Below, piece after piece: positions 42,458 to 51,305 of a stretch of 64,000 nucleotides of DNA. Numbering within the stretch: the first letter of the stretch is position 1; each line of letters opens with the position of its first letter. Below the pieces are notes generated by a model, which did no database searches, was not told the DNA's origin, and worked only from the letters and a program-made list of their open reading frames with translations. Source of the stretch: Rhodanobacter sp. C01 (GTDB lineage: Bacteria; Pseudomonadota; Gammaproteobacteria; Xanthomonadales; Rhodanobacteraceae). The stretch lies in NCBI RefSeq assembly GCF_002001045.1, contig NZ_MUNR01000005.1, positions 124,001 through 188,000 on the forward strand. Reading direction: 5' to 3'. A program made the translations under genes and the position numbers.

Positions 42458-43252
42458 TCAGCCCGCTCGGCGGAAACCGGGCGGTTCACGACCTTCGGCT
42501 GGCGAACGGCCATAGAACGCTTCCAGCAGTTCGGCGATGGTCGGCTCCGCCTGTCGCAACAGTGCAGGCTGCGAGTAGTGCAGCTCGCTGACCACGGCGA
42601 AATACTCACTCGAGCTTTCCGCCGCGTAGCGGTCAATCGGGCTGTCGAGGCCGTCCAACGGCGCCATGGCCAGGCGGTTGTAGGCCAGCTCGAACTGCTC
42701 GATCCAGCGTCGCCGCGGAATTTCCACCAGTGGCGGCACGCCATCCGGCGGTCCGTCGAGCATGTCCAGCTTGTGTGCCATCTCGTGCACGACCACGTTG
42801 TAGCCGTCCCACGGCTGCTCCAGATCCAGTTGCACGTCGGCCAGCGAAAGCACCAGCGGACTGCCTTGCCACGCATCGCCGATCGAGGCTCCGTCGCCTT
42901 CGGTGGCCACGCCGGCATGCTCGTCGTGATGGTTGCGACGCACCTTGAACTCGCCCGGATAGATCAACACGTCGCGCCACCCGCGCAAGCTGGTGGCTCC
43001 TTGCTGCAACGCTGGCAGGCAGGCCTGCATGGCAATCAACAGCCGCCAGTAATCGTCCAGTACAGCGCCGGCCAGTGCATGAAAGCGCTTGCGGGCGAGG
43101 AACAATGTGGCCAGTCGACGAAGCTGGCGCTGCCGCTCGCTATCCAGCCGGCGCGCCAGCGGGCAGGCACCCAGCGCGCGCCGCCATAGTGGATCGGCAA
43201 TCGGCGTGGGTTCGAAGCGTGCCCGCAGTGTTGCCCACCAACGCCCCGGCAT
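42458..43252 (-). CDS. mtfA: Zinc metallopeptidase MtfA-like (M90)
   Basis: A 264-residue protein with the zinc motif VVHEMAHKLDMLDG, where H-E-x-x-H binds zinc and the downstream glutamate region (SSSEYFAVVSE) supplies the third ligand. This matches MtfA (Mlc titration factor A, DgsA anti-repressor) of family M90; the name comes from that family. It converges with the PhoQ-like gene, separated by 15 bases. No signal peptide, so cytoplasmic. Confidence 0.88.
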   Translation of the reverse strand: MPGRWWATLRARFEPTPIADPLWRRALGACPLARRLDSERQRQLRRLATLFLARKRFHALAGAVLDDYWRLLIAMQACLPALQQGATSLRGWRDVLIYPGEFKVRRNHHDEHAGVATEGDGASIGDAWQGSPLVLSLADVQLDLEQPWDGYNVVVHEMAHKLDMLDGPPDGVPPLVEIPRRRWIEQFELAYNRLAMAPLDGLDSPIDRYAAESSSEYFAVVSELHYSQPALLRQAEPTIAELLEAFYGRSPAEGREPPGFRRAG

Positions 43253-43263
43253 GATGCCTGGCG

Positions 43264-43587
43264 CTACTGGATGGATCCGGGCAGCAGCGATTGCCAGCCA
43301 AGATGCGGCTGGCGAGGAGGTGCTGGCGCGGCGGGTGTGCTGCCGGAGCGATCGTTGCTGTTGCCGGAGGTATTGCCGGTGCTGTCGCTGCCGGTGTTGC
43401 GCGAGGGGGTGTCACGGGTCAGTCCGAATACATCGCCGCCGCTGCTGTTGGCATCGTGTGAACTGGCGCTGTCGGTGCCCGTGTGCTGGGCGCTGTCCTG
43501 CTCCTGGGTGTCCAGGTTCGTTGCCACGGCATTCCCGATGCCGGCAAGGCACAAAGTGCATCCGATAAGCCAATGGGTGGCACGCAT
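43264..43587 (-). CDS. Small secreted Ser/Asn/Gly-rich protein
   Basis: A 107-residue protein starting at 43587 with CAGGGAG upstream. It has a signal peptide (MRATHWLIGCTLCLAGIGNAVA) and a low-complexity mature region: HTGTDSASSHDANSSGG followed by SRNTGSDSTGNTSGNSNDR and a Pro/Ala-rich end. No domain is recognised. It reads in the same direction as the metallopeptidase gene, 11 bases ahead of it. Unusual composition may indicate an extracellular linker or wall-associated protein. A longer frame to 44031 lies across the birA gene on the other strand and is rejected. Confidence 0.6.
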   Translation of the reverse strand: MRATHWLIGCTLCLAGIGNAVATNLDTQEQDSAQHTGTDSASSHDANSSGGDVFGLTRDTPSRNTGSDSTGNTSGNSNDRSGSTPAAPAPPRQPHLGWQSLLPGSIQ

Positions 43588-43805
43588 GGTGACCAAACTC
43601 CCTGCCCCGCAAGCGAAGACTGAGGATCGTCTCAGAAACATCATGGTCGTGCCAGTGCTGCCAACCAGCCCTCCGGCAATGGGTCGAGAGTGCCGGATAC
43701 CGCGTCGTGCCGGCCGGGCTAGAATCTGCGCATGTCGATATTGCCCATGTTCTCCATTCATAGCGGCCACCGGCCGGTTGTCATACCCATGGGCGAGGGC
43801 GCCTG

Positions 43806-44795
43806 ATGCAACCGGCGCAGTTGCTGGCCCTGCTGGCTGCCGGCGAACCGCTTTCCGGCGCCGGCCTGGCTGAGCAGACCGGAGTGACGCGTGCGGCCAT
43901 CTGGAAGCAGATCGAGGCCTTGCGCGCTCGTGGCGTGCCGATCGAGGCGCATGGCGCGAGCGGATATCAGCTGCCGTGGCCGCTGCAGATGCTGGATGCG
44001 AAGCGGATCCGTGCCGCATTGCCAGCGTCATTGCAACGCGAACTGGGCGCGCTGGAAGTGCACTGGGAGCTGGATTCCACTTCCAGTGAACTGCAGCGGC
44101 GTGGAGCTGCGGCAGCGGATCTCAGCGTGTTGCTGGCGGAAACGCAGACCGCCGGACGTGGTCGGCGCGGTCGTGCATGGTTGTCGCCACCCGGGCTGAA
44201 CCTGTATCTGTCCTGCCTCAAGCGCTTCGATGCAGGGTTTGCCGCATTGAGCGGCCTGTCACTGGCGATCGGGGTGATCGTGCTGCGCGCGCTGGAACAA
44301 CTGGGTGTGGCCGGGGCAGGCCTGAAATGGCCGAACGACCTGCTGGCCATTTCCCGCGGACAGCCGCGTGGCAAGCTGGGCGGCATCCTGGTCGAGCTGA
44401 GCGGCGAATACCAGGGGCCATGCGCGGCGGTCATCGGTATCGGCCTCAATCTGCGGCTGACTCCGGCGCTGCATGCCCAGGCCGGACAGCCAGCCTGCGA
44501 CCTGGCCACGCTGGCCGCTGGCTCGCCACCGGACCGCAATCGCGTGGCCGCGGCGTTGATCGCTGCGCTGGCGGATGGTCTGCGGCAATTCGAGCACGAC
44601 GGTTTTGCCGGCTTCGTCGCCGACTACGCCCGGCACGACCTGCTGCATGGCCAGCCGCTGCAACTGAGCGGTGCGCTCGGCGTGTTCGACGGCATCGGTG
44701 CCGGCGTGGATGCCCGCGGTGCGCTGCAGGTGCGCGTGGCCGACGGCAGCCTGCGCCGGATCGACAGTGCGGATGTCACGGTGCGGCGCGCATGA
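43806..44795 (+). CDS. birA: Bifunctional biotin--[acetyl-CoA-carboxylase] ligase/biotin operon repressor
   Basis: A 329-residue protein. Residues 1-65 form a winged helix (GVTRAAIWKQIEALRARGV), which represses the biotin operon in E. coli. The catalytic domain has the GRGRRGRAW biotinyl-AMP loop, LKWPNDLL, KLGGILVE and GIGLNL. It attaches biotin to the carboxyl carrier protein of acetyl-CoA carboxylase. The stop overlaps the coaX start (ATGA), a usual pairing in this group of bacteria. Confidence 0.93.
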   Translation: MQPAQLLALLAAGEPLSGAGLAEQTGVTRAAIWKQIEALRARGVPIEAHGASGYQLPWPLQMLDAKRIRAALPASLQRELGALEVHWELDSTSSELQRRGAAAADLSVLLAETQTAGRGRRGRAWLSPPGLNLYLSCLKRFDAGFAALSGLSLAIGVIVLRALEQLGVAGAGLKWPNDLLAISRGQPRGKLGGILVELSGEYQGPCAAVIGIGLNLRLTPALHAQAGQPACDLATLAAGSPPDRNRVAAALIAALADGLRQFEHDGFAGFVADYARHDLLHGQPLQLSGALGVFDGIGAGVDARGALQVRVADGSLRRIDSADVTVRRA

Positions 44796-45562
44796 AACTG
44801 CTGCTCGATCTGGGCAATACGCGGTTGAAATGGGCGCTGCAGTCGCAACCCGGCGCATGGCTGGCGCAAGGCGCGGCAGATTGGAACCAGGATATTGCCG
44901 CCGCGCTCGATCAGGCCTGGGCCGGGTTGCCGCACCCCACCATGGTGGTGGCCGCTTCGGTGGTTGATGATCGACGCGAGGCGCAGGTGAGTGCCAGCGT
45001 GGCGAAGCAGTTCAACAGCAAGCTGCACTGGTTGCGTACGCCCGCCAGTGCCTGCGGGGTGCGCAATGCCTATGCCGAACCGGAGCGACTGGGCGTGGAC
45101 CGCTTCCTTGCCATGGTGGCGGCACATGCCGACGGTTGCGCACCGTGCGTGCTGGCGAGCGTGGGAACGGCGCTCACGCTCGATGCGCTGGCCGCCGACG
45201 GACGGCATCTGGGTGGCTTGATTGCACCGGGGCCGCAGCTGATGCAGCAGTCCCTGCTGGATGCGACCGTGCGGGTGCGGCTGGAACGACCTGGCGAGAT
45301 TCTGGAACTGGCCGACAATACCGCCGATGCGGTGGCTTCGGGTTGCTGGCAGGCGGCAGCGGCACTGGTCGAACGTTTCGCCACGCGCATGGCGATGCGG
45401 CTGGGTAGCGCGTCACTGGCACCGGCACTGGTACTGGGCGGCGGCGGTGCCGCGGTCCTGCTGCCGCTGCTCTCGTTGCCGGTGCGGCTGAGTCACGATG
45501 GCGTGCTGCGTGGCCTGGCTGTATGGGCGGATACGCAGGTGGCGACGGCACTCCCCAGCTAG
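44792..45562 (+). CDS. coaX: Type III pantothenate kinase
   Basis: A 256-residue ASKHA-fold kinase that phosphorylates pantothenate in coenzyme A synthesis. It has LLLDLGNTRLKWA (phosphate-1 loop), RLGVDRFLAMVAA and SVGTALTLDAL, then GGLIAPGPQLMQQSL and VLGGGGA. It starts inside the birA stop codon, indicating coupled translation. CoaX-type kinases are insensitive to CoA feedback. CoA supply also matters for the phosphopantetheine arms of the NRPS/PKS in the same window, but no direct link is visible. Confidence 0.93.
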   Translation: MKLLLDLGNTRLKWALQSQPGAWLAQGAADWNQDIAAALDQAWAGLPHPTMVVAASVVDDRREAQVSASVAKQFNSKLHWLRTPASACGVRNAYAEPERLGVDRFLAMVAAHADGCAPCVLASVGTALTLDALAADGRHLGGLIAPGPQLMQQSLLDATVRVRLERPGEILELADNTADAVASGCWQAAAALVERFATRMAMRLGSASLAPALVLGGGGAAVLLPLLSLPVRLSHDGVLRGLAVWADTQVATALPS

Positions 45563-45593
45563 AATGAAGGTTGCTGCCGGTGATGGGGGTTCG

Positions 45594-46268
45594 ATGTTCC
45601 TGCGTCTGCTGTTTGTCCTCTTGAGTGCGTTCAATATCGCGGTGGGCGCCTGGCTGTTGCTGGGGCAGCCGTATGCGCACGGTGGCAGTCCGACCGATCC
45701 TGGTGTGGCGGAACTGCGCCTGCTGTCGGAATTGCCGACGACGCCTGTAAGTGCCGTCTCGGTGCCAGCTGCTGCAGTTACTTCGGCAGCAGCAACTTCG
45801 TCGCAGGCAATCAGCTACAGCTGCCTCGCGCTCGGTCCGTTTGCCACACCGCAGGACCTGCGCAATGCGCGTCAGGCACTGGCTGCACAGGCCACACGCA
45901 TGCGCTCGCGCCAGGAACAGGCCAGCCAGACCAGCGGCTGGTGGGTGTATCTGCCGGCAGCAGGCAGCCGGCAGCAGGCGCTGGAGCAAGCACGACAGCT
46001 CGGCGCGCACAATTTCAACGATTACTTCGTGGTCAGCTCGGGCGATCAGCCCAACACCATCTCGCTGGGCGTGTTCAAGGACCCGGCCAACGCGCGCAAG
46101 CGCCGCGACGAGGTTATTGCGGCAGGCTTTCCGGCCCGCATGAGCGAACGCGGCGACAGCGTGCCCGAATACTGGCTTGATCTGGTCGTGGCCGACGGCA
46201 GCCATTTCGACTGGCGCAGTCGCATCCAAACCAGCGGGATCGGCTCGCACAGCACCGGCTGTTTTTGA
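45594..46268 (+). CDS. SPOR-domain membrane protein
   Basis: A 224-residue protein starting at 45594 (GATGGGGGTTCG upstream) with an N-terminal transmembrane anchor (LRLLFVLLSAFNIAVGAWLLL), a Ser/Ala/Thr-rich linker, a cysteine-containing segment ISYSCLALGPF, and a C-terminal repeat that includes NTISLGVFKDPANARKRRDEV, which is a SPOR domain (peptidoglycan-binding). It is probably anchored in the inner membrane and binds denuded glycan at division sites. It follows coaX by about 30 bases, the usual order in Xanthomonadales. Confidence 0.82.
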   Translation: MFLRLLFVLLSAFNIAVGAWLLLGQPYAHGGSPTDPGVAELRLLSELPTTPVSAVSVPAAAVTSAAATSSQAISYSCLALGPFATPQDLRNARQALAAQATRMRSRQEQASQTSGWWVYLPAAGSRQQALEQARQLGAHNFNDYFVVSSGDQPNTISLGVFKDPANARKRRDEVIAAGFPARMSERGDSVPEYWLDLVVADGSHFDWRSRIQTSGIGSHSTGCF

Positions 46269-46305
46269 GCTCGGATGATGGAGCCTGCTAGAATCCCCGT
46301 CCTTC

Positions 46306-46381
46306 GCCGGCATAGCTCAGTTGGTAGAGCAACTGATTTGTAATCAGTAGGTCCCCAGTTCGAATCCGGGTGCCGGCACCA
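46306..46381 (+). tRNA. tRNA-Thr (anticodon TGT)
   Basis: The 76-base gene starts GCCGGCATAGCTCAG and ends GGTGCCGGCACCA with CCA encoded. The acceptor stem GCCGGCA pairs with TGCCGGC, the D-loop AGCTCAGTTGGTAGAGC is standard, the anticodon loop TTTGTAA has anticodon TGT, and the T-loop GTTCGAATC is standard. It reads threonine codon ACA. It follows the SPOR gene on the same strand and is followed by a strong terminator. Confidence 0.96.
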
Positions 46382-46390
46382 GCAACGCCA

Positions 46391-46417
46391 AAGGCCTGCA
46401 GCGATGCAGGCCTTTTT
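46391..46417 (+). terminator. Rho-independent terminator after tRNA-Thr
   Basis: A ten-base perfect stem AAGGCCTGCA/TGCAGGCCTT with loop GCGA is followed by a T run at 46413-46417. It lies ten bases after the tRNA end and ends the tRNA transcript. Confidence 0.9.
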
Positions 46418-46525
46418 GCTGGGCCGGATTCCGGAAGCAGCCGCATGCTCAAGTGTGTCCCTGCCGCCATTCGCCGCCGTGGATGCGATGCAAGTTGATG
46501 ACAGCGAAGCCAAGGTCAGGCATAG

Positions 46526-46547
46526 AAAAGCCCGCCTGAGCGGGCTT
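46526..46547 (-). terminator. Rho-independent terminator on the minus strand
   Basis: An eight-base perfect stem (AAGCCCGC/GCGGGCTT) with loop CTGA is followed on the minus strand by TTTTCT. It lies about 190 bases downstream of the DUF4142 gene stop and probably ends its transcript. Confidence 0.7.
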
Positions 46548-46738
46548 GGCCATCTATGCCGGGGGACGGCGTGGGATTATGCGCCTCACGGCGACAACAG
46601 CTACAGAGGTGACACAGTTCACATTCACTCATGTTGCCGAGCACTATTTTGTGATTTTCATCACGAAATTGACCCGCTGGCTTGCCGCTCCTTTTGAGTG
46701 CATGGATGACAGGCGACTGTCTTGGGCGCCACTCGTGT

Positions 46739-47407
46739 TCAGTGCTTGGCAACGGGTGCAGGAACAGGCACGGCAGGTGCCGCAACTGTCGGAGCCGTCG
46801 CGGCAGGCATATTGCTCATGGGATCGTTCGCCAGCGACTTGGTGGTCTGATCCATGGCCTTGTCGCGTGCATCGGAGACAGCGGCCAGTTCCTGAGCCGA
46901 CTTCAGATGGGCTTGGAGCGTGGGCAGCGTGGCTTGCGTGAATTTATGCAGATCCGTGTCTTTCGTCTGCTTGTTTTCCTGCGTGAACAGTTTCGCGGCA
47001 GCCTGATCATCCTTGACCATGGCCTTCGACCACGCTTGGTCAAACGCACTGCCGCTCTTCGCTTGCAGCTTCCCGATTTCTTTCAGAGCATCCGGTGAGG
47101 GACCCGTGGGCAGCATTACCTGTTTGTTCCGGGCCAGCATCTTCAGTTGGTCATTGGTCCCGTTGGTGTCATCGATGGTGCGTTGTGCCAGTTGTCTGGC
47201 CTTGGCATCGGAGGACTTGTCCAGCGCCATTTTCCCCATTTGTATCTCGGCCAGACGGCCGGCCGCGGCATGTTGCAAGAACGTGCTGTCCTCGGCGCTG
47301 GTTGAACTCTTCATGTCGGGTGAGTCATCAGGCTGGCCCATGGCTGTACAAGCCACGCTCAGAAGCAAGGCGCTGATGAACACCTGGAGCAAGTGTCGCG
47401 AAGTCAT
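46739..47407 (-). CDS. DUF4142-family secreted protein
   Basis: A 222-residue protein with a signal peptide (LLQVFISALLLSVACTAMGQ) and a long helical domain of the DUF4142 type: EDSTFLQHAAAGRLAEIQMGKMALDKS is the conserved opening, followed by AKARQLAQRTIDDTNGTNDQL. The family has a ferritin-like helical bundle shape and unknown function. The C-terminus is Pro/Ala/Val-rich. No partner gene is adjacent. It reads leftwards and ends before the terminator at 46526. Confidence 0.85.
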   Translation of the reverse strand: MTSRHLLQVFISALLLSVACTAMGQPDDSPDMKSSTSAEDSTFLQHAAAGRLAEIQMGKMALDKSSDAKARQLAQRTIDDTNGTNDQLKMLARNKQVMLPTGPSPDALKEIGKLQAKSGSAFDQAWSKAMVKDDQAAAKLFTQENKQTKDTDLHKFTQATLPTLQAHLKSAQELAAVSDARDKAMDQTTKSLANDPMSNMPAATAPTVAAPAVPVPAPVAKH

Positions 47408-47577
47408 GTCGATCTTCCCGGTGGCTGGAGAACCAAGATGAGAGCGTATCGACCGAAAAGAGTTCGTGACAAAAACCCATACCGGGACTGAACGTCAATG
47501 CGTACTTAACGGCTTTGTCGCGCATCGTGCACTTCGGCGGCGGCACGCTCTGCAAGTGCCAGCAGAGAGAGCGGGTC

Positions 47578-47829
47578 ATGGAAACACTTTACGTGGTGCA
47601 GAGTTTTCACGAGGTTGATGGTGCCGTCCTGCCCGAAAAGCCGGTACTGCATGGCATGGAAGAATTCGCACGTCAGCGCGGCGAGCAGCTGGCTACACAA
47701 TGCGAGGGTGTCCTGGTCTATGCACAAGGTGCGGACACGGATCGCGGCGAGTATTCGGATCCAGTCATTCTCGCGAAGTACGGGCGTGTACCGGATCTGC
47801 AACAGCAAAGTTTGTGCGATTGCTTCTAG
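47578..47829 (+). CDS. Small conserved protein of unknown function
   Basis: An 83-residue protein starting METLYVVQSFHEVDG with GAGAGAGCGGGTC upstream. It resembles a small Xanthomonad/Betaproteobacterial family that begins with VVQ-F and ends with a G-x-VP segment (KYGRVPDLQQ here). The Glu/Ala-rich middle (HGMEEFARQRGEQLA) is helical. Function unknown. The minus-strand frame over the same bases has less natural composition and is not called. Confidence 0.6.
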   Translation: METLYVVQSFHEVDGAVLPEKPVLHGMEEFARQRGEQLATQCEGVLVYAQGADTDRGEYSDPVILAKYGRVPDLQQQSLCDCF

Positions 47830-48613
47830 CCGAAGAGCTGCCCTTGCGATAGGGGGCGTCAGCAGAGGAGCCTCCTCCTTTCGACTGCCGGACGCCTGAG
47901 GCCGGGTGACGTGGCAGCTAGTTGCCGCCTTGATTGTGGGTGTGGCGGTAAAAGTTGCCATGACGTAAGAACTTGCCTTACGATCGGTCGGCGGTTGCAC
48001 AGGGGCAGCCGGGACAATCTATTATGCATACGCTTCTTGCGCACTCCACTTTCTGGCGTGCGATGTCGCTGTTTGCAGGGATGCTGGGGAAAGTCGAAGG
48101 GAACGCGAAGCCCGCAGGTACAATAGCCTGCATTGAACTTGTGACCTGGAGTCCGGGCGCTCGCTCGCGCCGCGAGGACGAACTCGCGCGGAGTCGCCAC
48201 GCCGAATCCAACTGAGGTCGGTGACGGATTTCCGGCGCGATCGCGCCGGCTGGCACGACACCGATTCCCAAAGCCGTGCGATTGCAGCATGGCGCGCCGC
48301 CGCCCATTGCGATGAATGGCCATCAGCCTCCGGTAGCCTGACACATTGCGTCCATTCGATCTGCGCTCAGTCATCTATGTGCAGCGCGGTCGTTCCATCC
48401 GGTTTCGCAGTGGCCGAACCGCTCCTTCCGGTAAACTCCAACCAGTTCCCGCGGCGCCATGCCGCGGGCGTCTCTTCACAAGGACGGCGGATTCTGTTCT
48501 GAAGCAGTGGTGCGTAGCCGAGCTTCACGAATTACCGTCACCATGCTGATGCTGGTGGTGCGCAATGGCGCCGACCTGTGTCATCCGGATGCTACAGGCA
48601 GGTATACAGGTTC
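47830..48613. other. Gene-poor region upstream of arginase
   Basis: These 784 bases contain no reading frame with a convincing ribosome-binding site and domain on either strand. Two structures stand out: an 18-base perfect palindrome at 48232-48249 and an eight-base stem with a five-base loop at 48448-48468, neither followed by a long T run. TACAAT at about 48118-48123 is a possible -10 element. A small RNA, an untranslated leader of arginase or remains of a lost gene are all possible. Confidence 0.4.
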
Positions 48614-49528
48614 ATGAGCAAGCAGACCGTTTCACTGATCGGCGTGCCGACCGATATCGGCGCCGGACACCGCGGTGCCGCGATGGGTCCGGAAGCGCTG
48701 CGGGTGGCCAACCTTGCTGCCAGGCTGGAGCGCCGCGGGCTGACCGTGATCGATCGAGGCAACCTGCAGGGGCCGCTCAATCCATGGCAGCCGCCCACGC
48801 ATGGCTACCGTCACCTGGATGAAGTAGTGGCCTGGAATACGGCCGTCTATACGGCTGTACATCAGGAACTTCAGGCAGGTCGTCTGCCGATCATGCTCGG
48901 TGGCGATCATTGCCTGGCAATCGGTTCGATCTCGGCCGTGGCTCGACATTGCCACGACGAAGGCAAGCAACTGCGCGTGCTGTGGCTGGATGCACATACC
49001 GATTTCAACACAGCGCAGGCCACGCCGTCGGGCAATATCCATGGCATGCCGGTAGCCTGCCTGTGCGGTACGGGTCCGGCCGAACTCACCGGGCTCAGCG
49101 GCAACACGCCAGCGACTATACCCGACGTTTTCCGCTATATCGGCATCCGCTCGGTGGACGAGGGCGAAAAGCAGCTGGTGCGCGAGGCGAGCATGAGTGT
49201 GTTCGACATGCGCCGCATCGACGAGATCGGCATGAAGGGCGTGATGGAAGAGGCGCTGGCCGGCGTCGATGGAAATACCCATCTGCACGTGAGCTTCGAT
49301 GTGGATTTCCTCGATCCGAGCATCGCGCCCGGCGTTGGCACCACTGTGCGTGGCGGTCCCGATTACCGCGAGGCGCAGCTGTGCATGGAGATGATCGCCG
49401 ACACCGGTTGCATGGCGTCGCTGGACATCGTCGAGTTGAACCCGGCGTACGACAAGCGCAACCAGACCGCCAAACTGGCGGTAGATCTGGTCGAATCGCT
49501 CTTTGGCAAATCCACGCTGCTGCGCTGA
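48614..49528 (+). CDS. rocF: Arginase
   Basis: A 304-residue enzyme starting MSKQTVSLIGVPTDIGAG. Manganese ligands are in GGDHCLA, DAHTDFN and SFDVDFLDP; HGMPVACL follows the second metal site as in arginases of the Bacillus RocF type. It hydrolyses arginine to ornithine and urea. A longer frame from 48578 adds twelve residues with a weak start and is not used. It is followed at 35 bases by trpS on the same strand. Confidence 0.9.
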   Translation: MSKQTVSLIGVPTDIGAGHRGAAMGPEALRVANLAARLERRGLTVIDRGNLQGPLNPWQPPTHGYRHLDEVVAWNTAVYTAVHQELQAGRLPIMLGGDHCLAIGSISAVARHCHDEGKQLRVLWLDAHTDFNTAQATPSGNIHGMPVACLCGTGPAELTGLSGNTPATIPDVFRYIGIRSVDEGEKQLVREASMSVFDMRRIDEIGMKGVMEEALAGVDGNTHLHVSFDVDFLDPSIAPGVGTTVRGGPDYREAQLCMEMIADTGCMASLDIVELNPAYDKRNQTAKLAVDLVESLFGKSTLLR

Positions 49529-49562
49529 GTGCACCGGCCCGCAGACATTACAAGCGAATCCT

Positions 49563-50927
49563 ATGCAGACTCGAGTTCTCACCGGCATCACCACCACCGG
49601 TACCCCGCACCTGGGCAACTATGTGGGTGCGATCCGCCCGGCTGTCGAAGCCAGCCGGCGTGCTGATGTCGATGCGTTCTACTTCATGGCCGACTATCAC
49701 GCGCTGATCAAGAGCGACGATGCGGCGCGGATCGAGCGCTCGCGGCTGGAGATCGCCGCGACCTGGCTGGCCGCCGGTCTCGATCCGCAACGAGTCACGT
49801 TCTACCGGCAGTCGGACATCCCGGAGATTCCCGAGCTGACCTGGTTCCTCACCTGCGTCGCCGCCAAGGGCATGCTCAATCGTGCGCACGCCTACAAGGC
49901 GGCGGTGGACCGGAATACGGAGACCGGTGAGGACGCTGACGCCGGCATCACCGCTGGCCTGTACATGTATCCGGTACTGATGGCAGCCGACATCCTCGCG
50001 TTCGATGCGCACAAGGTGCCGGTGGGGCGCGACCAGATCCAGCATATCGAGATGGCGCGCGATCTCGGTCAGCGTTTCAACCATATCCATGGTCGCGAGT
50101 TTTTCGTGCTGCCGGAAGCGCTGATCGAGGAGCAGGTGGCGACTTTGCCCGGTCTCGATGGCCGCAAGATGTCCAAGAGCTACGACAACACGATTCCGCT
50201 GTTCGCCGGTGGCAAGAAGCAGTTGCGCGAGACGATCATGCGCATCGTCACCGATTCGCGTCTGCCGGGCGAGCCGAAGGATCCGGACAGCGCTGCGCTG
50301 TTCACCATCTTCCGTGCATTTGCCAGCGAGGCCGAGACGACAGCGTTCCGCCAGGCGCTGCTGGACGGCTTGGGTTGGGGTGACGCGAAGCAGGTGCTGT
50401 ACGAACGCATCGAGACCGATGTGGCGCCGATGCGTGAACGCTACGAGGCGTTCATGGCCGATCCAGCCGCCATCGAGGCGATCCTGCAGCAGGGCGCGCA
50501 GAAGGCGCGCGCGATCGCCACACCGAAGCTTGCCGCCTTGCGCGATGCGCTGGGGCTGCGTTCGGCCGGTACCTCGGCGACCACCACGGCCCCGCCGAAG
50601 ACGGCCACGAAGCAGGACAAAATGCCGCGCTTCGCCAGTTTCCGCGATGCCGATGGTAAGTTCCGTTTTCGCCTGTTCTCCGCGGAAGGCGAGGAGTTGC
50701 TGCTGTCGATCCCGTTCGCCGATCCGAAGGCGGCTGGGGCGCTGCAGAAACGCCTCAAGACATTGGGTGCCGCTGCTGCGGTGCTGCAGATCCAGCCCCA
50801 GGGCATGATCCTGGATCTGGACGGTGTGCAGGTCGCCAGCACGCCCGACTACCGCGATGCACAGTCACGTGACCAGGCACTGGTGCAACTGCGTCAGGCG
50901 CTGGATCAGCTCGCTGCGCAGGATTGA
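49563..50927 (+). CDS. trpS: Tryptophanyl-tRNA synthetase with C-terminal extension
   Basis: A 454-residue class I synthetase. The HIGH-like motif is TGTPHLGNY and the KMSKS loop is present (GRKMSKSYDN). The catalytic part covers about residues 1-345. An Ala/Thr/Lys-rich linker leads to an extra C-terminal domain (about 370-454) that contains FASFRDADGKFRFRLFSAEG, similar in pattern to DUF1508/YegP. Most bacterial TrpS proteins are about 330-350 residues; extended forms are known in Xanthomonadales. The start at 49563 gives MQTRVLTGITTTGTPHLGN; the longer frame to 49503 overlaps arginase and is not used. Confidence 0.92.
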   Translation: MQTRVLTGITTTGTPHLGNYVGAIRPAVEASRRADVDAFYFMADYHALIKSDDAARIERSRLEIAATWLAAGLDPQRVTFYRQSDIPEIPELTWFLTCVAAKGMLNRAHAYKAAVDRNTETGEDADAGITAGLYMYPVLMAADILAFDAHKVPVGRDQIQHIEMARDLGQRFNHIHGREFFVLPEALIEEQVATLPGLDGRKMSKSYDNTIPLFAGGKKQLRETIMRIVTDSRLPGEPKDPDSAALFTIFRAFASEAETTAFRQALLDGLGWGDAKQVLYERIETDVAPMRERYEAFMADPAAIEAILQQGAQKARAIATPKLAALRDALGLRSAGTSATTTAPPKTATKQDKMPRFASFRDADGKFRFRLFSAEGEELLLSIPFADPKAAGALQKRLKTLGAAAAVLQIQPQGMILDLDGVQVASTPDYRDAQSRDQALVQLRQALDQLAAQD

Positions 50928-50962
50928 TGTGCAGCGGCTCAAGCCGACGGAGTGATTGATCG

Positions 50963-51286
50963 ATGCGTTACCTGGCCATCCTGCTGCTGGCACCGTGGCT
51001 GCTGATCCTGTGTTGGGCTTACTGGGCCTATCCGAAAAGCCTCCCGCGGACGTCGGGCCGGCGCATTTTCGATTTCGTGGCCCTGCTGCTGGCGATGATC
51101 GGCGCGGTGCAATGCGCGGTGATCGGTTTCGACATGGTCGAGCTGCCGCCGGTCGACCAGTTTGGTCGCGCAAGCGGGGGCATCTGGCAGCAGGTCTTGC
51201 CGGCACTGTATGGCTACGGTGCGTTTGCCGCGGTGCTGGTGCTGGCGATGCTTTTGCGCCACGCCTGCTGGGGAAGCCGTCGCTGA
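50963..51286 (+). CDS. Small membrane protein
   Basis: A 107-residue protein with three hydrophobic segments: LAILLLAPWLLILCWAYWAY, FDFVALLLAMIGAVQCAVIG and ALYGYGAFAAVLVLAMLLRH. Similar small membrane proteins of unknown function occur beside trpS in Xanthomonadales, as I recall. It lies 35 bases after trpS on the same strand and converges with a VOC gene 20 bases later. Confidence 0.72.
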   Translation: MRYLAILLLAPWLLILCWAYWAYPKSLPRTSGRRIFDFVALLLAMIGAVQCAVIGFDMVELPPVDQFGRASGGIWQQVLPALYGYGAFAAVLVLAMLLRHACWGSRR

Positions 51287-51305
51287 TTTCGACGGCCGGT
51301 CGCCG

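Larger units (their letters stand above)
46382..46738. other. Intergenic region between tRNA-Thr and the DUF4142 gene
   Basis: This 357-base stretch holds two hairpins: the tRNA terminator at 46391-46417 and a minus-strand terminator-like hairpin at 46526-46547. No reading frame here looks like a real gene; the open frames have no ribosome-binding site or domain. The area around 46600-46690 is somewhat AT-richer than its surroundings. Confidence 0.5.

Noticed and set aside
47506..48000. Minus-strand open frame opposite the small VVQ protein
   Set aside because: The plus-strand frame has a good ribosome-binding site and a recognisable small-protein pattern; the minus-strand frame has no domain.
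48028..48215. Short plus-strand frame starting MHTLLAHSTFW
   Set aside because: No ribosome-binding site or domain, and the product has no natural composition towards its end. It is left as part of the gene-poor region.
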